From Streptomyces fodineus (GTDB lineage Bacteria > Actinomycetota > Actinomycetes > Streptomycetales > Streptomycetaceae): a stretch of DNA of 64,000 nt. The translations under genes and the position numbers were made by a program. The first letter of the stretch is position 1. Every line of letters starts with the position of its first letter. Below are positions 1 to 8,899 of the stretch, in pieces. Where the stretch lies: NCBI RefSeq assembly GCF_001735805.1, contig NZ_CP017248.1:6882001-6946000 (forward strand). Reading direction: 5' to 3'. Under the pieces are notes generated by a model, which had not been told where the DNA came from, searched no databases, and saw only the letters and a program-made list of their open reading frames with translations.

Positions 1-113
1 GAGGCAAACAGCTCGATGACCGCCGCACGGTCCCGGGCCTCGGGCTCACGGAGCACGAGCCTCTCGGTCCTGATCGGGGCAGGTGGCCAGGCGCCGGGTC
101 CGAGCTCGGTCAT
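1..113 (-). CDS. GNAT family N-acetyltransferase, N-terminal fragment
   Basis: Only the first 37 codons lie in the window, running off the left edge. From the ATG at 113 the translation contains TERLVLREPEARDRAAVIEL, the beta1-alpha1 signature of RimJ/RimL-type GNAT acetyltransferases (R-T-E-R-L-V-L-R, then an acidic helix). These enzymes transfer acetyl from acetyl-CoA to an amine, often a protein N-terminus or an antibiotic; the substrate cannot be told from this part. The acetyl-CoA binding loop (Q/RxxGxG/A) is outside the window, so I cannot confirm that the gene is intact. Confidence 0.7.
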   Translation of the reverse strand, partial: MTELGPGAWPPAPIRTERLVLREPEARDRAAVIELFA

Positions 114-306
114 GCCGGCCAGCCAATCAGCAGGCCCGGCAGCGATCAAGACTCGCGCACCGATCAAGCCACCGGCCCGGCCCCACCCTCACCGCAGGAA
201 GATGGTTCCGTGCCGATGGTCGTACTCGGCGAACCCCGGCACGCTCTTGGCACGAGTCAGCAAACGCGATCTTGTCATGGCGGCCGGAGGCCCTCGGGTC
301 AGGGCC
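114..306. other. Intergenic stretch with one orphan 29-codon ORF
   Basis: No convincing gene. On the minus strand 278-189 encodes a 29-residue peptide ending DHRHGTIFLR. Its amino-acid mix looks more natural than random high-GC shadow sequence, and it may be a real micro-ORF or the tail of a lost gene. I do not recognise it and see no clear ribosome binding site. Confidence 0.25.
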
Positions 307-960
307 TCAGATCCCCGTGCCCGTTCGCCGCAGGACACGCAGGGAGCCGGTCGCCGAGACCTCCGTGAACGCCCCGGACTCCAGCGCCCGCAGGTACACC
401 CGGTACGGCGCCTGCCCGGTGAACTCGTCCTCGGGCTCCGGGAAGACGTCGTGAATGACCAGCAGTCCGTCCTGGGCCACATGGGGCGCCCAGCCCTCGT
501 AGTCCGCGCCCGCGTGCTCGTCGGTGTGGCCGCCGTCGACGAAGACGAGACCGAGCGGGGCCCGCCAGAGCGCGGCGATCTGCGGCGACCGGCCGACGAA
601 CGCGACCACGTGGTCCTCCAGGCCCGCCTTGTGGAGGGTGCGGCGGAAGGCAGGCAGCGTGTCCATCAGCCCGATCTCCGGGTCGACGGTCTCCGGGTCG
701 TGGTAGTCCCACCCGGGCTGCTGTTCCTCGCTGCCGCGGTGATGGTCCACGGTCAGCGCCGTGACCCCGGCCGCACGGGCCGCGTCGGCGAGCAGCACGG
801 TGGACCGCCCGCAGTACGTCCCGACCTCCAGCAACGGCAACCCCAGCCGCCCCGCCTCCACCGCGGCCGCATACAACGCCAGCCCCTCGTCCACGGGCAT
901 GAACCCCTTGGCCGCCTCGAACGCGGCGAGGATCTCGGGCTTGGGGGCGCTGGCGGACAT
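307..960 (-). CDS. Class I SAM-dependent methyltransferase (Methyltransf_24 type)
   Basis: The product is a 217-residue soluble protein. Motif I reads EVGTYCGRS (SAM-binding loop), and later strands read GLVFVDGGHT and GLLVIHDVF, the pattern of the small Methyltransf_24 family that often methylates small molecules or sugars. The Asp in VDGGHT and the IHDVF strand are typical of this family. I chose the ATG at 960 because the protein then begins MSASAPKPEILAAFEAAKG, as homologues do; an upstream in-frame start at 999 adds only low-complexity residues. Substrate unknown. It lies downstream of, and in the same direction as, the MFS gene. Confidence 0.75.
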   Translation of the reverse strand: MSASAPKPEILAAFEAAKGFMPVDEGLALYAAAVEAGRLGLPLLEVGTYCGRSTVLLADAARAAGVTALTVDHHRGSEEQQPGWDYHDPETVDPEIGLMDTLPAFRRTLHKAGLEDHVVAFVGRSPQIAALWRAPLGLVFVDGGHTDEHAGADYEGWAPHVAQDGLLVIHDVFPEPEDEFTGQAPYRVYLRALESGAFTEVSATGSLRVLRRTGTGI

Positions 961-1112
961 GGGGAGCCTTCCGGTCGTACGACTGTTCCGGCCGCCCATG
1001 CTGCCGCACCCCCGGCCACTGTGTGACAGGGGGTGCGTTTCACCGGGGCGCGGGGAACTGCGCGACAGGCCACGACGAAGCCGCAGCCGACGTACGACGG
1101 CCCCCTCGAGCT

Positions 1113-2858
1113 CTACGCGCTGACAATCTCCCCAGGCAACGAAAGATCCAGCTCGACAGCCCCCGACTCACCCGAATGCGTGGCAGAGGACGCCAGCGGC
1201 CCATGCCCCGCGGCCCGTGCGGCGAGCACATACGCCCCCTGAGCCGGCACGGCGAGCACATAGCCGCCGTCCTCGTCGGAGACGGTCGCGCCGGCCTGCC
1301 GCCCCCGCCGGTCGATCAACGTGACCTTGGCCCGGGCGACCGGAGCACCGTCGGCACCCAGAACCCGCCCCCGGAAGCCCCGCAGCACCTCCTCGGCACG
1401 CTCCAGCACAGCGTCCTCCTCACTGCTGGCCCGCAGCTGGGTGTGCTGCTGAGCCGGGCGGCCGGCCTTCGGCAGGAACAGCGCCAGCAGCAACCCGGCC
1501 GCCACCGCCGCGGTGGCGATCAGGAAGGACACCCGGAACCCATGCATGGTCGGGATGGCCAGCCCGCCCACGTTGTTCGCCGTGTTGGCCAGCACCATCC
1601 CGATGACGGCGCTGGACACCGACGTACCGATGGACCGCATCAACGTGTTGAGTCCGTTCGCCGCGCCGGTCTCCGAGGCGGGCACCGCGCCGACGATCAG
1701 AGCGGGCAGCGAGGAGTAGGCGAGACCGATGCCCGCGCCGAGGATCACGGACGTGACGATCGTCTGCCAGGCCGCGTGCATCAGGCCGAGGCCGCCGCCG
1801 TAGCCGATCGCGATGATCAGCAGGCCGATGATGAGGGTGACCTTCGGGCCGTACTTGGCGGACAGCCGGGCGTAGACCGGCGCGGTGAACATCATCGTCA
1901 GGCCCAGCGGGGCCACGCACAGACCCGCGACGACCATGGACTGGCCGAGGCCGTAGCCGGTCGCCTTGGGCAGCTGGAGCAGCTGGGGCAGGACCAGGGA
2001 GACGACGTAGAACGCCACGCCGACCATGATCGACGCGAGGTTGGTGAAGAGGACGGCCGGGCGGGCGGTCGTGCGCAGGTCGACCAGGGGCGCCTTGAGG
2101 CGCAGTTCGAACAGGCCCCACAGGACGAGGACCACGACCGACGCGGCGAACAGACCGAGCGTCGTACCCGAGGACCAGCCCCAGTCGCTGCCCTTGGTGA
2201 TGGGCAGCAGGAGCAGCACCAGGCCGGTCGACAGGCCCAGCGCGCCCAGCAGGTCGAAGGAGCCCTCCGCCCGCATCGGGGACTCGGGCACGACGAGGAG
2301 GGTGAGGACGATGGCGAGCGCGCCGAGGCCGGCGGCGCCGTAGAACAGGGCGTGCCAGTTCGTGTGCTGTGCCACCAGGGCCGCGGCGGGCAGCGCGAGG
2401 CCGCCGCCGACGCCGATCGAGGAGCTCATCAGGGCCATGGCCGAGCCGAGCCTCTCGCGCGGCAGCATGTCGCGCATCAGGCCGATGCCGAGCGGGATCG
2501 CGCCCATGGCGAAGCCCTGGAGGGTACGGCCGACGATCATGGTGAGCAGCTGGCTGGTGAGGGCGCTGACCAGGGCGCCGACCACCATCACGCCGAGGCT
2601 GAGGATCAGCATCCGCCGCTTGCCGTAGAGGTCGCCGAGGCGGCCCATGATCGGGGTGGCCACGGCACCGGACAGGAGGGTCGAGGTGAGGACCCAGGTG
2701 GCGTTGGAGGGCGCGGTGTGCAGCAGCTGCGGCAGGTCCTTGATGACCGGCACGAGCAGGGTCTGCATCACCGCGACCACTATGCCGGCGAAGGCGAGCA
2801 CCGGGACCACGGCGCCGCCCGCTCTCCGGGCCGGCTGATCGGTCGTCGTGTGGGTCAT
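1113..2858 (-). CDS. MFS drug exporter (DHA2-like) with C-terminal transthyretin-like domain
   Basis: The 581-residue protein has about 14 hydrophobic segments over residues 1-480, with the MFS loop motif GRLGDLYGKRR after TM2, so it is a proton-driven exporter of the DHA2 type. The last ~85 residues are soluble and read FRGRVLGADGAPVARAKVTLID followed by SDEDGGYVL, the signature of a carboxypeptidase-regulatory (transthyretin/prealbumin-like) beta sandwich. Most DHA2 pumps lack such a domain. The start at 2858 follows GGAGG; the longer frame to 2915 adds a non-membrane N-terminus. An inverted repeat at 2912-2927 lies about 55 bases upstream. Export substrate unknown. Confidence 0.8.
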   Translation of the reverse strand: MTHTTTDQPARRAGGAVVPVLAFAGIVVAVMQTLLVPVIKDLPQLLHTAPSNATWVLTSTLLSGAVATPIMGRLGDLYGKRRMLILSLGVMVVGALVSALTSQLLTMIVGRTLQGFAMGAIPLGIGLMRDMLPRERLGSAMALMSSSIGVGGGLALPAAALVAQHTNWHALFYGAAGLGALAIVLTLLVVPESPMRAEGSFDLLGALGLSTGLVLLLLPITKGSDWGWSSGTTLGLFAASVVVLVLWGLFELRLKAPLVDLRTTARPAVLFTNLASIMVGVAFYVVSLVLPQLLQLPKATGYGLGQSMVVAGLCVAPLGLTMMFTAPVYARLSAKYGPKVTLIIGLLIIAIGYGGGLGLMHAAWQTIVTSVILGAGIGLAYSSLPALIVGAVPASETGAANGLNTLMRSIGTSVSSAVIGMVLANTANNVGGLAIPTMHGFRVSFLIATAAVAAGLLLALFLPKAGRPAQQHTQLRASSEEDAVLERAEEVLRGFRGRVLGADGAPVARAKVTLIDRRGRQAGATVSDEDGGYVLAVPAQGAYVLAARAAGHGPLASSATHSGESGAVELDLSLPGEIVSA

Positions 2859-2911
2859 GAAGTCGAGGCCTCCCCGTAGTGATAAGTGCTGGGTAAACCT
2901 CGTATGCACAG

Positions 2912-2927
2912 GCAACTATTCCGTTGC
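2912..2927. promoter_or_regulatory. Inverted repeat, candidate operator of the MFS gene
   Basis: GCAAC, six bases, then GTTGC form a perfect dyad 54-69 bases upstream of the MFS start, in the divergent MFS/thiolase region. Size and spacing suit a TetR or MarR family repressor, but no such regulator gene is adjacent. Confidence 0.35.
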
Positions 2928-2996
2928 TTCGGGCCCCTAACGAATCCTTGACCGACTCATGGGTTTCTGATCTCCCGTCAGGGGCTGGTGAGTTGA

Positions 2997-3010
2997 TGGA
3001 ACGCGTTCTA
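2997..3010. promoter_or_regulatory. KstR-like operator in front of the thiolase gene
   Basis: TGGAACGCGTTCTA matches the KstR consensus T-NN-AAC-NN-GTT-NN-A exactly and ends 11 bases before the ATG at 3022. The same 14-mer occurs at 12090-12103. KstR is the TetR-family repressor of sterol catabolism in mycobacteria and rhodococci. Being almost on the start codon, it would act by blocking transcription or elongation. Confidence 0.6.
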
Positions 3011-3021
3011 CTCTGCGCGCC

Positions 3022-4233
3022 ATGAAGGCCTTTGTCGCCGGGGTCGGGATGACGCGGTTCGAGAAGCCCGAGACCCGTTCATGGCAGTACTGGGACATGG
3101 CAAGGGAAGCGGGGAGCGCGGCGCTGGAGGATGCCGGCGTCACGTACGGCGCTGTGGAACAGGTTCCCGTCGGCTACTGTTTCCAGCCCTCGACCGCCGG
3201 CCAGCGCGCCGCCTACGAACTCGGCCTGACCGGCATCCCCGTTTACAACGTCAACAACAACTGCGCGACCGGCTCGACCGCGCTGATGCTCGCCCGGCAG
3301 CTCGTGGCGGGCGGCGCGGCCGACTGCGTGCTGGCTCTGGGCTTCGAGAAGATGAAGAAGGGCGCGCTCGGCGGGGGAGCCGACGGCGGGGCCCGCGGCG
3401 GAGCCGCTGATGCCTGGAGCGCCGTGTCCCCCGTCGCCCGGCACTACGGCATCATGGCCGCCCGGCACGGCTTCGAGGCGACCCCGCCCACCGCGCAGAT
3501 CTTCGGCGCCGCGGCCCGCGAGCACATGGAGCGGTACGGCACGACCGAGGCCCAGCTCGCCGCCGTCGCCGCCAAGAACCACCGGCACTCCGCGCACAAC
3601 CCCAACGCGCAGTTCCGGGACGTGTACGACGTGGCCGGCATCCTCGCCTCCCGCATGGTCCACCGGCCGCTGACCAGGCTCCAGTGCTCGCCGACCTCGG
3701 ACGGCGCGGCGGCCGTGGTCGTGGTGTCGCAGCGGTTCGCTTCGCGGCGCGGGCTCACCGGTCTCGTCGAGATCGCCGGGCAGGCCATGGCCACGGACAC
3801 CGAGGAGTCCTTCGCCTCCGGCTCCTGCATCGACGTCGTCGGGCAGCCCATGTCCCGGCGGGCGGCCCGGCAGGCGTACGAACGGGCCGGGCTCGGCATC
3901 GAGGACGTGGACGTGATCGAGCTGCACGACTGCTTCTCGGTCAACGAACTGCTGACCTACGAGGCGCTCGGCATGTGCGCGCCCGGGGAGTCCGGGAAGC
4001 TCGTCGAGTCGGGCGCGACGACGTACGGCGGCCGATGGGTGGTGAACCCGTCGGGCGGGCTGATCTCCAAGGGGCATCCGCTGGGCGCGACCGGCCTGGC
4101 GCAGACGGCCGAGCTGGTCTGGCAGCTGCGCGGCACGGCGGGGGAGCGGCAGGTCGCGGGGGCGCGGGTGGGGCTCGCGCACAACATCGGGCTGGGCGGG
4201 GCGGCGGTGGTGACGGTGCTGCGCGCGGTGTAG
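3022..4233 (+). CDS. Thiolase-like lipid-transfer protein (SCP-x/Ltp type)
   Basis: The 403-residue product is a thiolase-superfamily enzyme of the lipid-transfer (SCP-x, Ltp2-like) branch. It has the nucleophile region VNNNCATGSTAL (Cys81), an HDCFSVNE segment near residue 304 and the C-terminal GHPLGATG loop. Members cleave beta-keto or beta-hydroxy acyl-CoAs of branched or steroid side chains, or act as retro-aldolases. It is a single gene starting at 3022 just after a KstR-like palindrome. This links it to the MaoC/ADH/SDR operon 9 kb away, which has the identical operator. Exact substrate is inferred, not shown. Confidence 0.8.
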   Translation: MKAFVAGVGMTRFEKPETRSWQYWDMAREAGSAALEDAGVTYGAVEQVPVGYCFQPSTAGQRAAYELGLTGIPVYNVNNNCATGSTALMLARQLVAGGAADCVLALGFEKMKKGALGGGADGGARGGAADAWSAVSPVARHYGIMAARHGFEATPPTAQIFGAAAREHMERYGTTEAQLAAVAAKNHRHSAHNPNAQFRDVYDVAGILASRMVHRPLTRLQCSPTSDGAAAVVVVSQRFASRRGLTGLVEIAGQAMATDTEESFASGSCIDVVGQPMSRRAARQAYERAGLGIEDVDVIELHDCFSVNELLTYEALGMCAPGESGKLVESGATTYGGRWVVNPSGGLISKGHPLGATGLAQTAELVWQLRGTAGERQVAGARVGLAHNIGLGGAAVVTVLRAV

Positions 4234-4296
4234 GTCGTACGGCCTGGATCCGGTGGTCCGAAATGCTGATGCAAGGACCGTTACCGGGTTGAGAAC

Positions 4297-5775
4297 ATGA
4301 CATCCATGCTCGAAGCCGCCGACACCACACCCCTCATATCCCGCCGTTCGACCGTGCCCACCTGGCTGGTGGTGGCGCTCGCCTGTGCCGGCCAGTTCCT
4401 GGTCGTCCTCGATGTGTCGGTGGTGAACACCGCCCTGCCGTCCATGCGGAGCGGCCTCGGCCTGACCGCGTCCGGCCTGCAGTGGGTGGTGAACGCCTAC
4501 GCCATCGCCTTCGCCGGGTTCATGCTGCTCGGCGGCCGGGCCGGCGACCTGTACGGGCGCAAGCGGATGTTCCTCGTCGGCCTCGGTCTGTTCACGCTGG
4601 CCTCGCTGGGCGGCGGCCTCGCCCAGGAGGGCTGGCAGCTGCTGCTGGCCCGGGCCGTGCAGGGGCTCGGCGCGGCGGTGCTGGCCCCCTCGACGCTGAC
4701 CCTGCTGACCTCCGCGGTGCCGGAGGGGGCGGCGCGGGCGCGCGCGATCGCCACCTGGACCGCGGTCGGCGCCGGTGGCGGGGCCGCGGGCGGACTGGTC
4801 GGCGGGGTGCTCGTGGACGTGCTGTCCTGGCGCTGGGTGCTGCTGATCAACGTGCCGGTGGGCGCGCTGGTGCTGGCCGGTTCGGTGGTCTGGCTGACCG
4901 AGAGCCGGGCCGGCGACGGGCGGCGCCTGGACCTGCCGGGCGCGCTGCTGGTCACGGCGGGCCTCGCGACCCTGGCCTACGGCATCTCGCAGACGGAGGC
5001 CGAGGGCTGGACGGCCCCGGCCACGCTGCTGCCGCTGTTCGCCGGGCTGCTGCTGATCGGCCTGTTCCTGCTGGTCGAGGCGCGTACGGCGGCCCCGCTG
5101 ATGCCGCTCGGCCTGCTCCGGCTGCGCTCGGTCGCGTCGGCGAACGCGGCGATGTTCCTCTCCGGCTCGGCCATGTTCTGCATGTGGTACTTCATGACCC
5201 TCTACGCCCAGAACGTCCTGCGCTACACGCCGCTGGAGGCCGGCCTCGCCCTGGTGCCCAGCTCGCTGTCGGTGGTCGTCGGCTCCAAGCTGGCGCCGCG
5301 CCTGATGCGGGTGGCGGGCGCACGGACCGTGGCGACGGCGGGCACGCTGGTGGCCGCCACCGGCTTCGGCTGGCAGTCGACGATGAGCGCGCACGGGGCG
5401 TACCTCACCGCGATCATGATCCCGGGGATGCTGATGATGCTCGGCGCGGGCCTGGCGGCGACCCCGCTCGCCTCGCTGGCCACGTCGGGGGCGGCGCCGG
5501 GAGAGGCCGGTGTGGTGTCGGGGCTGATCAACACCTCGCGCACGATGGGCGGTTCGCTCGGGCTCGCCGTGATGTCGACCGTCGCCGCGGCCGGCACGGG
5601 CAGCGGCCACGGCCCCGAGGCGCTGACGGACGGCTACGCGCTCGCCTTCCGGGTCAGCACGGCGGTGCTGCTGGGCGGGGCGGTGCTGATGCTGGTGTGG
5701 CTGCCGCGGAAGAACACGGCGCCCGCTTCGGCGGCCCCGGCAGCACGGGAGAATTCCGCGCCTTCGCGCGGATGA
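4297..5775 (+). CDS. MFS transporter, EmrB/QacA (DHA2) family
   Basis: This 492-residue, 14-TM exporter carries the family signature LDVSVVNTALPSM in TM1, the loop GGRAGDLYGRKR after TM2, and APSTLTLL-type motif C residues in TM5. It should export drugs or metabolites by proton antiport. The ATG at 4297 precedes a short polar N-terminus (about 20 residues) and then TM1, which is normal. No linked regulator is seen. It follows the thiolase gene by 63 bases in the same direction and may be read from its own promoter. Confidence 0.85.
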   Translation: MTSMLEAADTTPLISRRSTVPTWLVVALACAGQFLVVLDVSVVNTALPSMRSGLGLTASGLQWVVNAYAIAFAGFMLLGGRAGDLYGRKRMFLVGLGLFTLASLGGGLAQEGWQLLLARAVQGLGAAVLAPSTLTLLTSAVPEGAARARAIATWTAVGAGGGAAGGLVGGVLVDVLSWRWVLLINVPVGALVLAGSVVWLTESRAGDGRRLDLPGALLVTAGLATLAYGISQTEAEGWTAPATLLPLFAGLLLIGLFLLVEARTAAPLMPLGLLRLRSVASANAAMFLSGSAMFCMWYFMTLYAQNVLRYTPLEAGLALVPSSLSVVVGSKLAPRLMRVAGARTVATAGTLVAATGFGWQSTMSAHGAYLTAIMIPGMLMMLGAGLAATPLASLATSGAAPGEAGVVSGLINTSRTMGGSLGLAVMSTVAAAGTGSGHGPEALTDGYALAFRVSTAVLLGGAVLMLVWLPRKNTAPASAAPAARENSAPSRG

Positions 5776-5820
5776 GGCCACGGGCGAGGCAACGGTCCGG
5801 GCGGCCCATGGTCCTTGGGC

Positions 5821-6552
5821 TCACCGGCCGCGCCGGCCGCGCCAGCCGTTCCAGCCGTTCCAGTGGAGCCTGCGCCGGCCGGGCGCCGCTGCGGGCGGTG
5901 GCGGTGGCGGCTGAGGCGGACGCGGCGAGTGCGACTCGGGCGTGGGCGGGGGTGCCGGACGGTCCCGCAGCAGCGGGATCGGTGCGTGCAGGTGCCAGAC
6001 GCCGGGCAGGTCCAGCTTGCCCTCCCGTTCCGCCAGCGTGATCTGCTGGACGCCGAGACGTCCCTCCAGCACGCAGTCGCCGCTGCGTACGGCGACCAGG
6101 TGGGCGTCGCGGACGACCGCGACCAGCCCGGCGATCCGGAAGACCAGTGTGAGCTCCACGTCCAGCGTGCCGATCTTGACGCCGTCCAGGAACACGTCGA
6201 CGTAGGGGCGATGGCTGGAGGTGACCTCATGGCTCGCGAGCGCGAGGACCTCCTCGCTGCCCGGGGTCTCGCGGGTGCGACGCGCGGCGGCGGTGAGGGC
6301 GGCGTGTTTGCGCCAGCCGCCCGCAGCCACGTCGAAGAGGTCCTGGCCGAGGAAGGAGTCGACCACGCCGGCCAGTTCGCGCTCGACGGCCTGATCGGCC
6401 GCGGCCGTCAGGGGGCGGACTCCGTCCAGGAGCGCTCGGGCGGTCCCGCCGCCGTGCAGCGGGCCGACCAGGGCGTCGCCCGCGTCGGAGTCCTCCCGGC
6501 CGAGCAGGAAGGCCCGGACCGTGAGGGGTTCTGCCACGGGGGTCGTGGTCAT
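5821..6552 (-). CDS. Conserved hypothetical protein with Pro-rich tail
   Basis: I do not recognise this 243-residue protein. Residues 1-185 look globular (alpha segments, then HRPYVDVFLDGVKIGTLDVEL, a beta-rich stretch). Residues 190-243 are a disordered Pro/Arg-rich tail ending in a Trp/Gly/Arg repeat (WNGWNGWRGRRGR). No signal peptide or membrane segment. It starts 9 bases after the stop of the secreted Ig-like gene, so the two are co-transcribed and may act together, for example as a membrane-anchored protein and its cytoplasmic partner. That is inference only. Confidence 0.55.
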   Translation of the reverse strand: MTTTPVAEPLTVRAFLLGREDSDAGDALVGPLHGGGTARALLDGVRPLTAAADQAVERELAGVVDSFLGQDLFDVAAGGWRKHAALTAAARRTRETPGSEEVLALASHEVTSSHRPYVDVFLDGVKIGTLDVELTLVFRIAGLVAVVRDAHLVAVRSGDCVLEGRLGVQQITLAEREGKLDLPGVWHLHAPIPLLRDRPAPPPTPESHSPRPPQPPPPPPAAAPGRRRLHWNGWNGWRGRRGR

Positions 6553-6561
6553 CGCGTCACC

Positions 6562-7968
6562 TCACTCAAGGCTCTGGTCGCCCGGATCCGCGTGGGGTTC
6601 GAACCGTACGGTGCGGTTCGCCGAACCGGTGCCGGGCTGCTGGTGCAGGGCGGCCGTTTCGGCCCCGGGGCGCGGTTTCGTGCTGATGTGTTTGCGGACC
6701 CAGCGGGGGCCGGGGTGCCGGTGGTTCAGCAGGACGGACGCGGCGGCCACCGCGAGCAGCACGGCGCCGAACGCGGAGGGACCGACGACCCATCCGACGG
6801 GCGTCGACGTGCCCCGGCCGTTGGTTCCCCCGCCGGTTGCGCTGCTGGTTCCGCCCGGGCTCGTTCCCGCGTTCGTCACGCTGAACTCGGTTTCGGCGCT
6901 GGTGCCGGAGCCCGGTGTGCACGCGGCCCGTACGGTGTGCTTCGCCGCAGATGTGTTCGGCGGGACCTGGAAGTCGGTGGCGAAGGTGCCGTCGCCCGAG
7001 ACCGCGGTGACGGCGAGCGCGGTGCCGTCGTCCCAGGCCACCTCCACCTTCGAGCAGTTGAATCCGGAACCTGTTGCCGTGACCGCCGTCTTCGACGCGC
7101 CCGCCGTGGGATCCAGCACCAGCACAGGACGGCCCTCATCGGCGGGCAGCACCGTGAACGTCGCCTCGGCGTGCACGTCCGGGTGGCCGGCGCAGGTTGC
7201 CGCCATGGTGTAGTCGCCCGCAGGGGCGTTGTCGTTGACCTGGAGTGCCGCCTCGAACGTGCCCGTGCCGGGGGAGATGCCCACCCTGGCGTGGATCTGG
7301 CCGTTCGTGGAGAGTTCGACCGTGTCCGGCTTGCCGCTCGGGACGCAGTCATCGAAACCGGCGCCGTGCACCCGCAGGGACGCGCCGGGCCGGCCCTGGG
7401 AGGGGTCCAGCGCGATCAGCGGACGGTGCGTGGGTGTTGTCACGCCTCCGCCGTCGGTTGCCGTCACCGTGAAGGTTCCGGAGCCATCGACCACGAGGCT
7501 GCCGTTGTCGCAGCCCGCCGTCACGGGGTGGGGGCCGACGGTGGCGCCGTCCGGCACCTGGAATTCGGCGCTGCCGGTCCCGTCCGTCACGGACGGCGTG
7601 AAGGGCAGGTCGTGGCCGTCCCATCGCACATAGGTGATGGTGCCGGGCGCGGAGGTGACACGGGGCCGCAGCCCGCGGAGACCCCGCGGACCGGGCGCGG
7701 AGGAAACAGAAGAGGGCGTGGTCGGACCGGTGGGGTTGGTGTCCGTGGTGTCGGGCGGGGTGGTGCCGGGACTGGTCGTGATCAGGACGCAGCTCCCGAA
7801 ACCGACGTGCACACGGGTCCGCGGCGGCCCCTTCTCCGGGCTGAGGGTGATCGAGAGGCCTCCCCCGGTCGCGGCCTGCGCCGAGAACGCCGTCGGAGCC
7901 CACGCGATCGCGAGGCTCGCCAGCACCGAGATCAACAGACGCGGGAGGAAACGCACGGCGGACGACAT
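6562..7968 (-). CDS. Membrane-anchored extracellular protein with IPT/TIG-like Ig domains
   Basis: The 468-residue protein has a signal peptide (about residues 1-33, ending AQA), then three repeats of about 90 residues sharing the pattern L-x-L-D-P-x-x-G-x-P/K-x-x-V-x-G-x-G-F-x-C with paired Cys. This is typical of IPT/TIG-like immunoglobulin folds on actinobacterial cell surfaces. A Gly/Ser/Thr linker leads to one TM helix near 391-414 and a basic cytoplasmic tail of about 54 residues. It probably sits in the membrane with its domains outside the cell. The partner gene at 5821-6552 follows 9 bases downstream. Ligand unknown. Confidence 0.7.
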   Translation of the reverse strand: MSSAVRFLPRLLISVLASLAIAWAPTAFSAQAATGGGLSITLSPEKGPPRTRVHVGFGSCVLITTSPGTTPPDTTDTNPTGPTTPSSVSSAPGPRGLRGLRPRVTSAPGTITYVRWDGHDLPFTPSVTDGTGSAEFQVPDGATVGPHPVTAGCDNGSLVVDGSGTFTVTATDGGGVTTPTHRPLIALDPSQGRPGASLRVHGAGFDDCVPSGKPDTVELSTNGQIHARVGISPGTGTFEAALQVNDNAPAGDYTMAATCAGHPDVHAEATFTVLPADEGRPVLVLDPTAGASKTAVTATGSGFNCSKVEVAWDDGTALAVTAVSGDGTFATDFQVPPNTSAAKHTVRAACTPGSGTSAETEFSVTNAGTSPGGTSSATGGGTNGRGTSTPVGWVVGPSAFGAVLLAVAAASVLLNHRHPGPRWVRKHISTKPRPGAETAALHQQPGTGSANRTVRFEPHADPGDQSLE

Positions 7969-8138
7969 GAGCCGGGGCGAGGCAGGAGAGGTGACGAGGA
8001 GGCGCTAGGGCACGCGGGGTGCTCTGGCCTGTCAGCTGCCGCCGCTGCCATTCTCCTCCGCCACCCGGCTCTTCGCTCGTCGTCGCGGCGGCGATCAGGG
8101 CGCCCCGGGGACTCCGGCCGGGGATCCGGGGGCCCCGC

Positions 8139-8780
8139 TCACAGCCAGCCCTGCTGCCGGGCCTCCCGTACCGCCTCCGCGCGGTTGCGGGTGCCCGTCT
8201 TGCCGATGGCCGAGGACAGGTAGTTGCGGACGGTGGACTCGGACAGATGCAGCTTGCCGGCGATGTCGGCGACCGTCGCCCCGTCCACCGACGCCTTCAG
8301 CACCTCGCCCTCACGGGCCGTCAGCGGGCTGGGTCCGGCGCTGAGCGCGGCGGCGGCCAGCGCCGGGTCGACGACGGTCTCCCCGGTGAGCACGCGCCGG
8401 ATCGCCGCGGCCAGTTCCTCCACGGGCCCGTCCTTGACGAGGAACCCGGCCGCCCCGGCCTCCATGGCCCGCCGCAGATAGCCGGGCCGGCCGAAGGTGG
8501 TGAGGATCAGCACCCGGCAGTCGGGCGCCTGCTCGTGCAACGCCGCCGCCGCGTCCAGCCCGCTGATGCCCGGCAGCTCGATGTCCAGCAGGGCCACGTC
8601 CGGCCGGTGGGTGAGCACGGCGTCCACGATGCCGTCGCCCGACGCCAGCTGGGACACCACCTCGATGTCCTCCTCCATACCGAGCAGCAGCGCGAGCGCA
8701 CCCCGCATCATGCCCTGATCCTCGGCGAGCAGCACCCGAATGGACTTGCCGGGCCGATGGTCCCGGGGCATCTCGTTCAT
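8139..8780 (-). CDS. Response regulator, NarL/LuxR (DesR-like) family
   Basis: The 213-residue protein has a receiver domain (RVLLAEDQGMMRGAL, phosphoacceptor Asp66 in DVALLDIELPG, Thr in LILTTF, Lys in FLVKDG) and a C-terminal LuxR helix-turn-helix (LTAREGEVLKA, then LHLSESTVRNYLS). It should be phosphorylated by a DesK-type kinase and bind DNA as a dimer. The matching kinase gene is at 10580-11854 in the same orientation; in most genomes the two are adjacent. Here a carbohydrase gene on the opposite strand lies between them. Start at 8780 is the ORF's first ATG; a second ATG lies 9 bases further on. Confidence 0.9.
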   Translation of the reverse strand: MNEMPRDHRPGKSIRVLLAEDQGMMRGALALLLGMEEDIEVVSQLASGDGIVDAVLTHRPDVALLDIELPGISGLDAAAALHEQAPDCRVLILTTFGRPGYLRRAMEAGAAGFLVKDGPVEELAAAIRRVLTGETVVDPALAAAALSAGPSPLTAREGEVLKASVDGATVADIAGKLHLSESTVRNYLSSAIGKTGTRNRAEAVREARQQGWL

Positions 8781-8899
8781 GGGGCCAGGTTACGGCCGGA
8801 AACCCCGGACCAGGCCGGTGGATGCCACCCCGGCAGCCCGGCGGGCCGGGATCGGCGCGCCGCCGATTAAAGACTTGGCATGGTCCGGTGCACCGGGGG

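Noticed and set aside
1023..2879. 618-codon plus-strand frame over the MFS gene
   Set aside because: Composition is His/Gln/Gly/Arg-rich antisense shadow; the minus strand encodes a clear 14-TM transporter.
3079..5781. 900-codon minus-strand frame
   Set aside because: It is opposite a thiolase and an MFS gene with exact family motifs; the minus translation is Arg/Gly/His-rich and without domains.
6590..6620. tRNA-like GGTTCGAACC segment
   Set aside because: It lies within the coding sequence of the Ig-like protein and no cloverleaf surrounds it.
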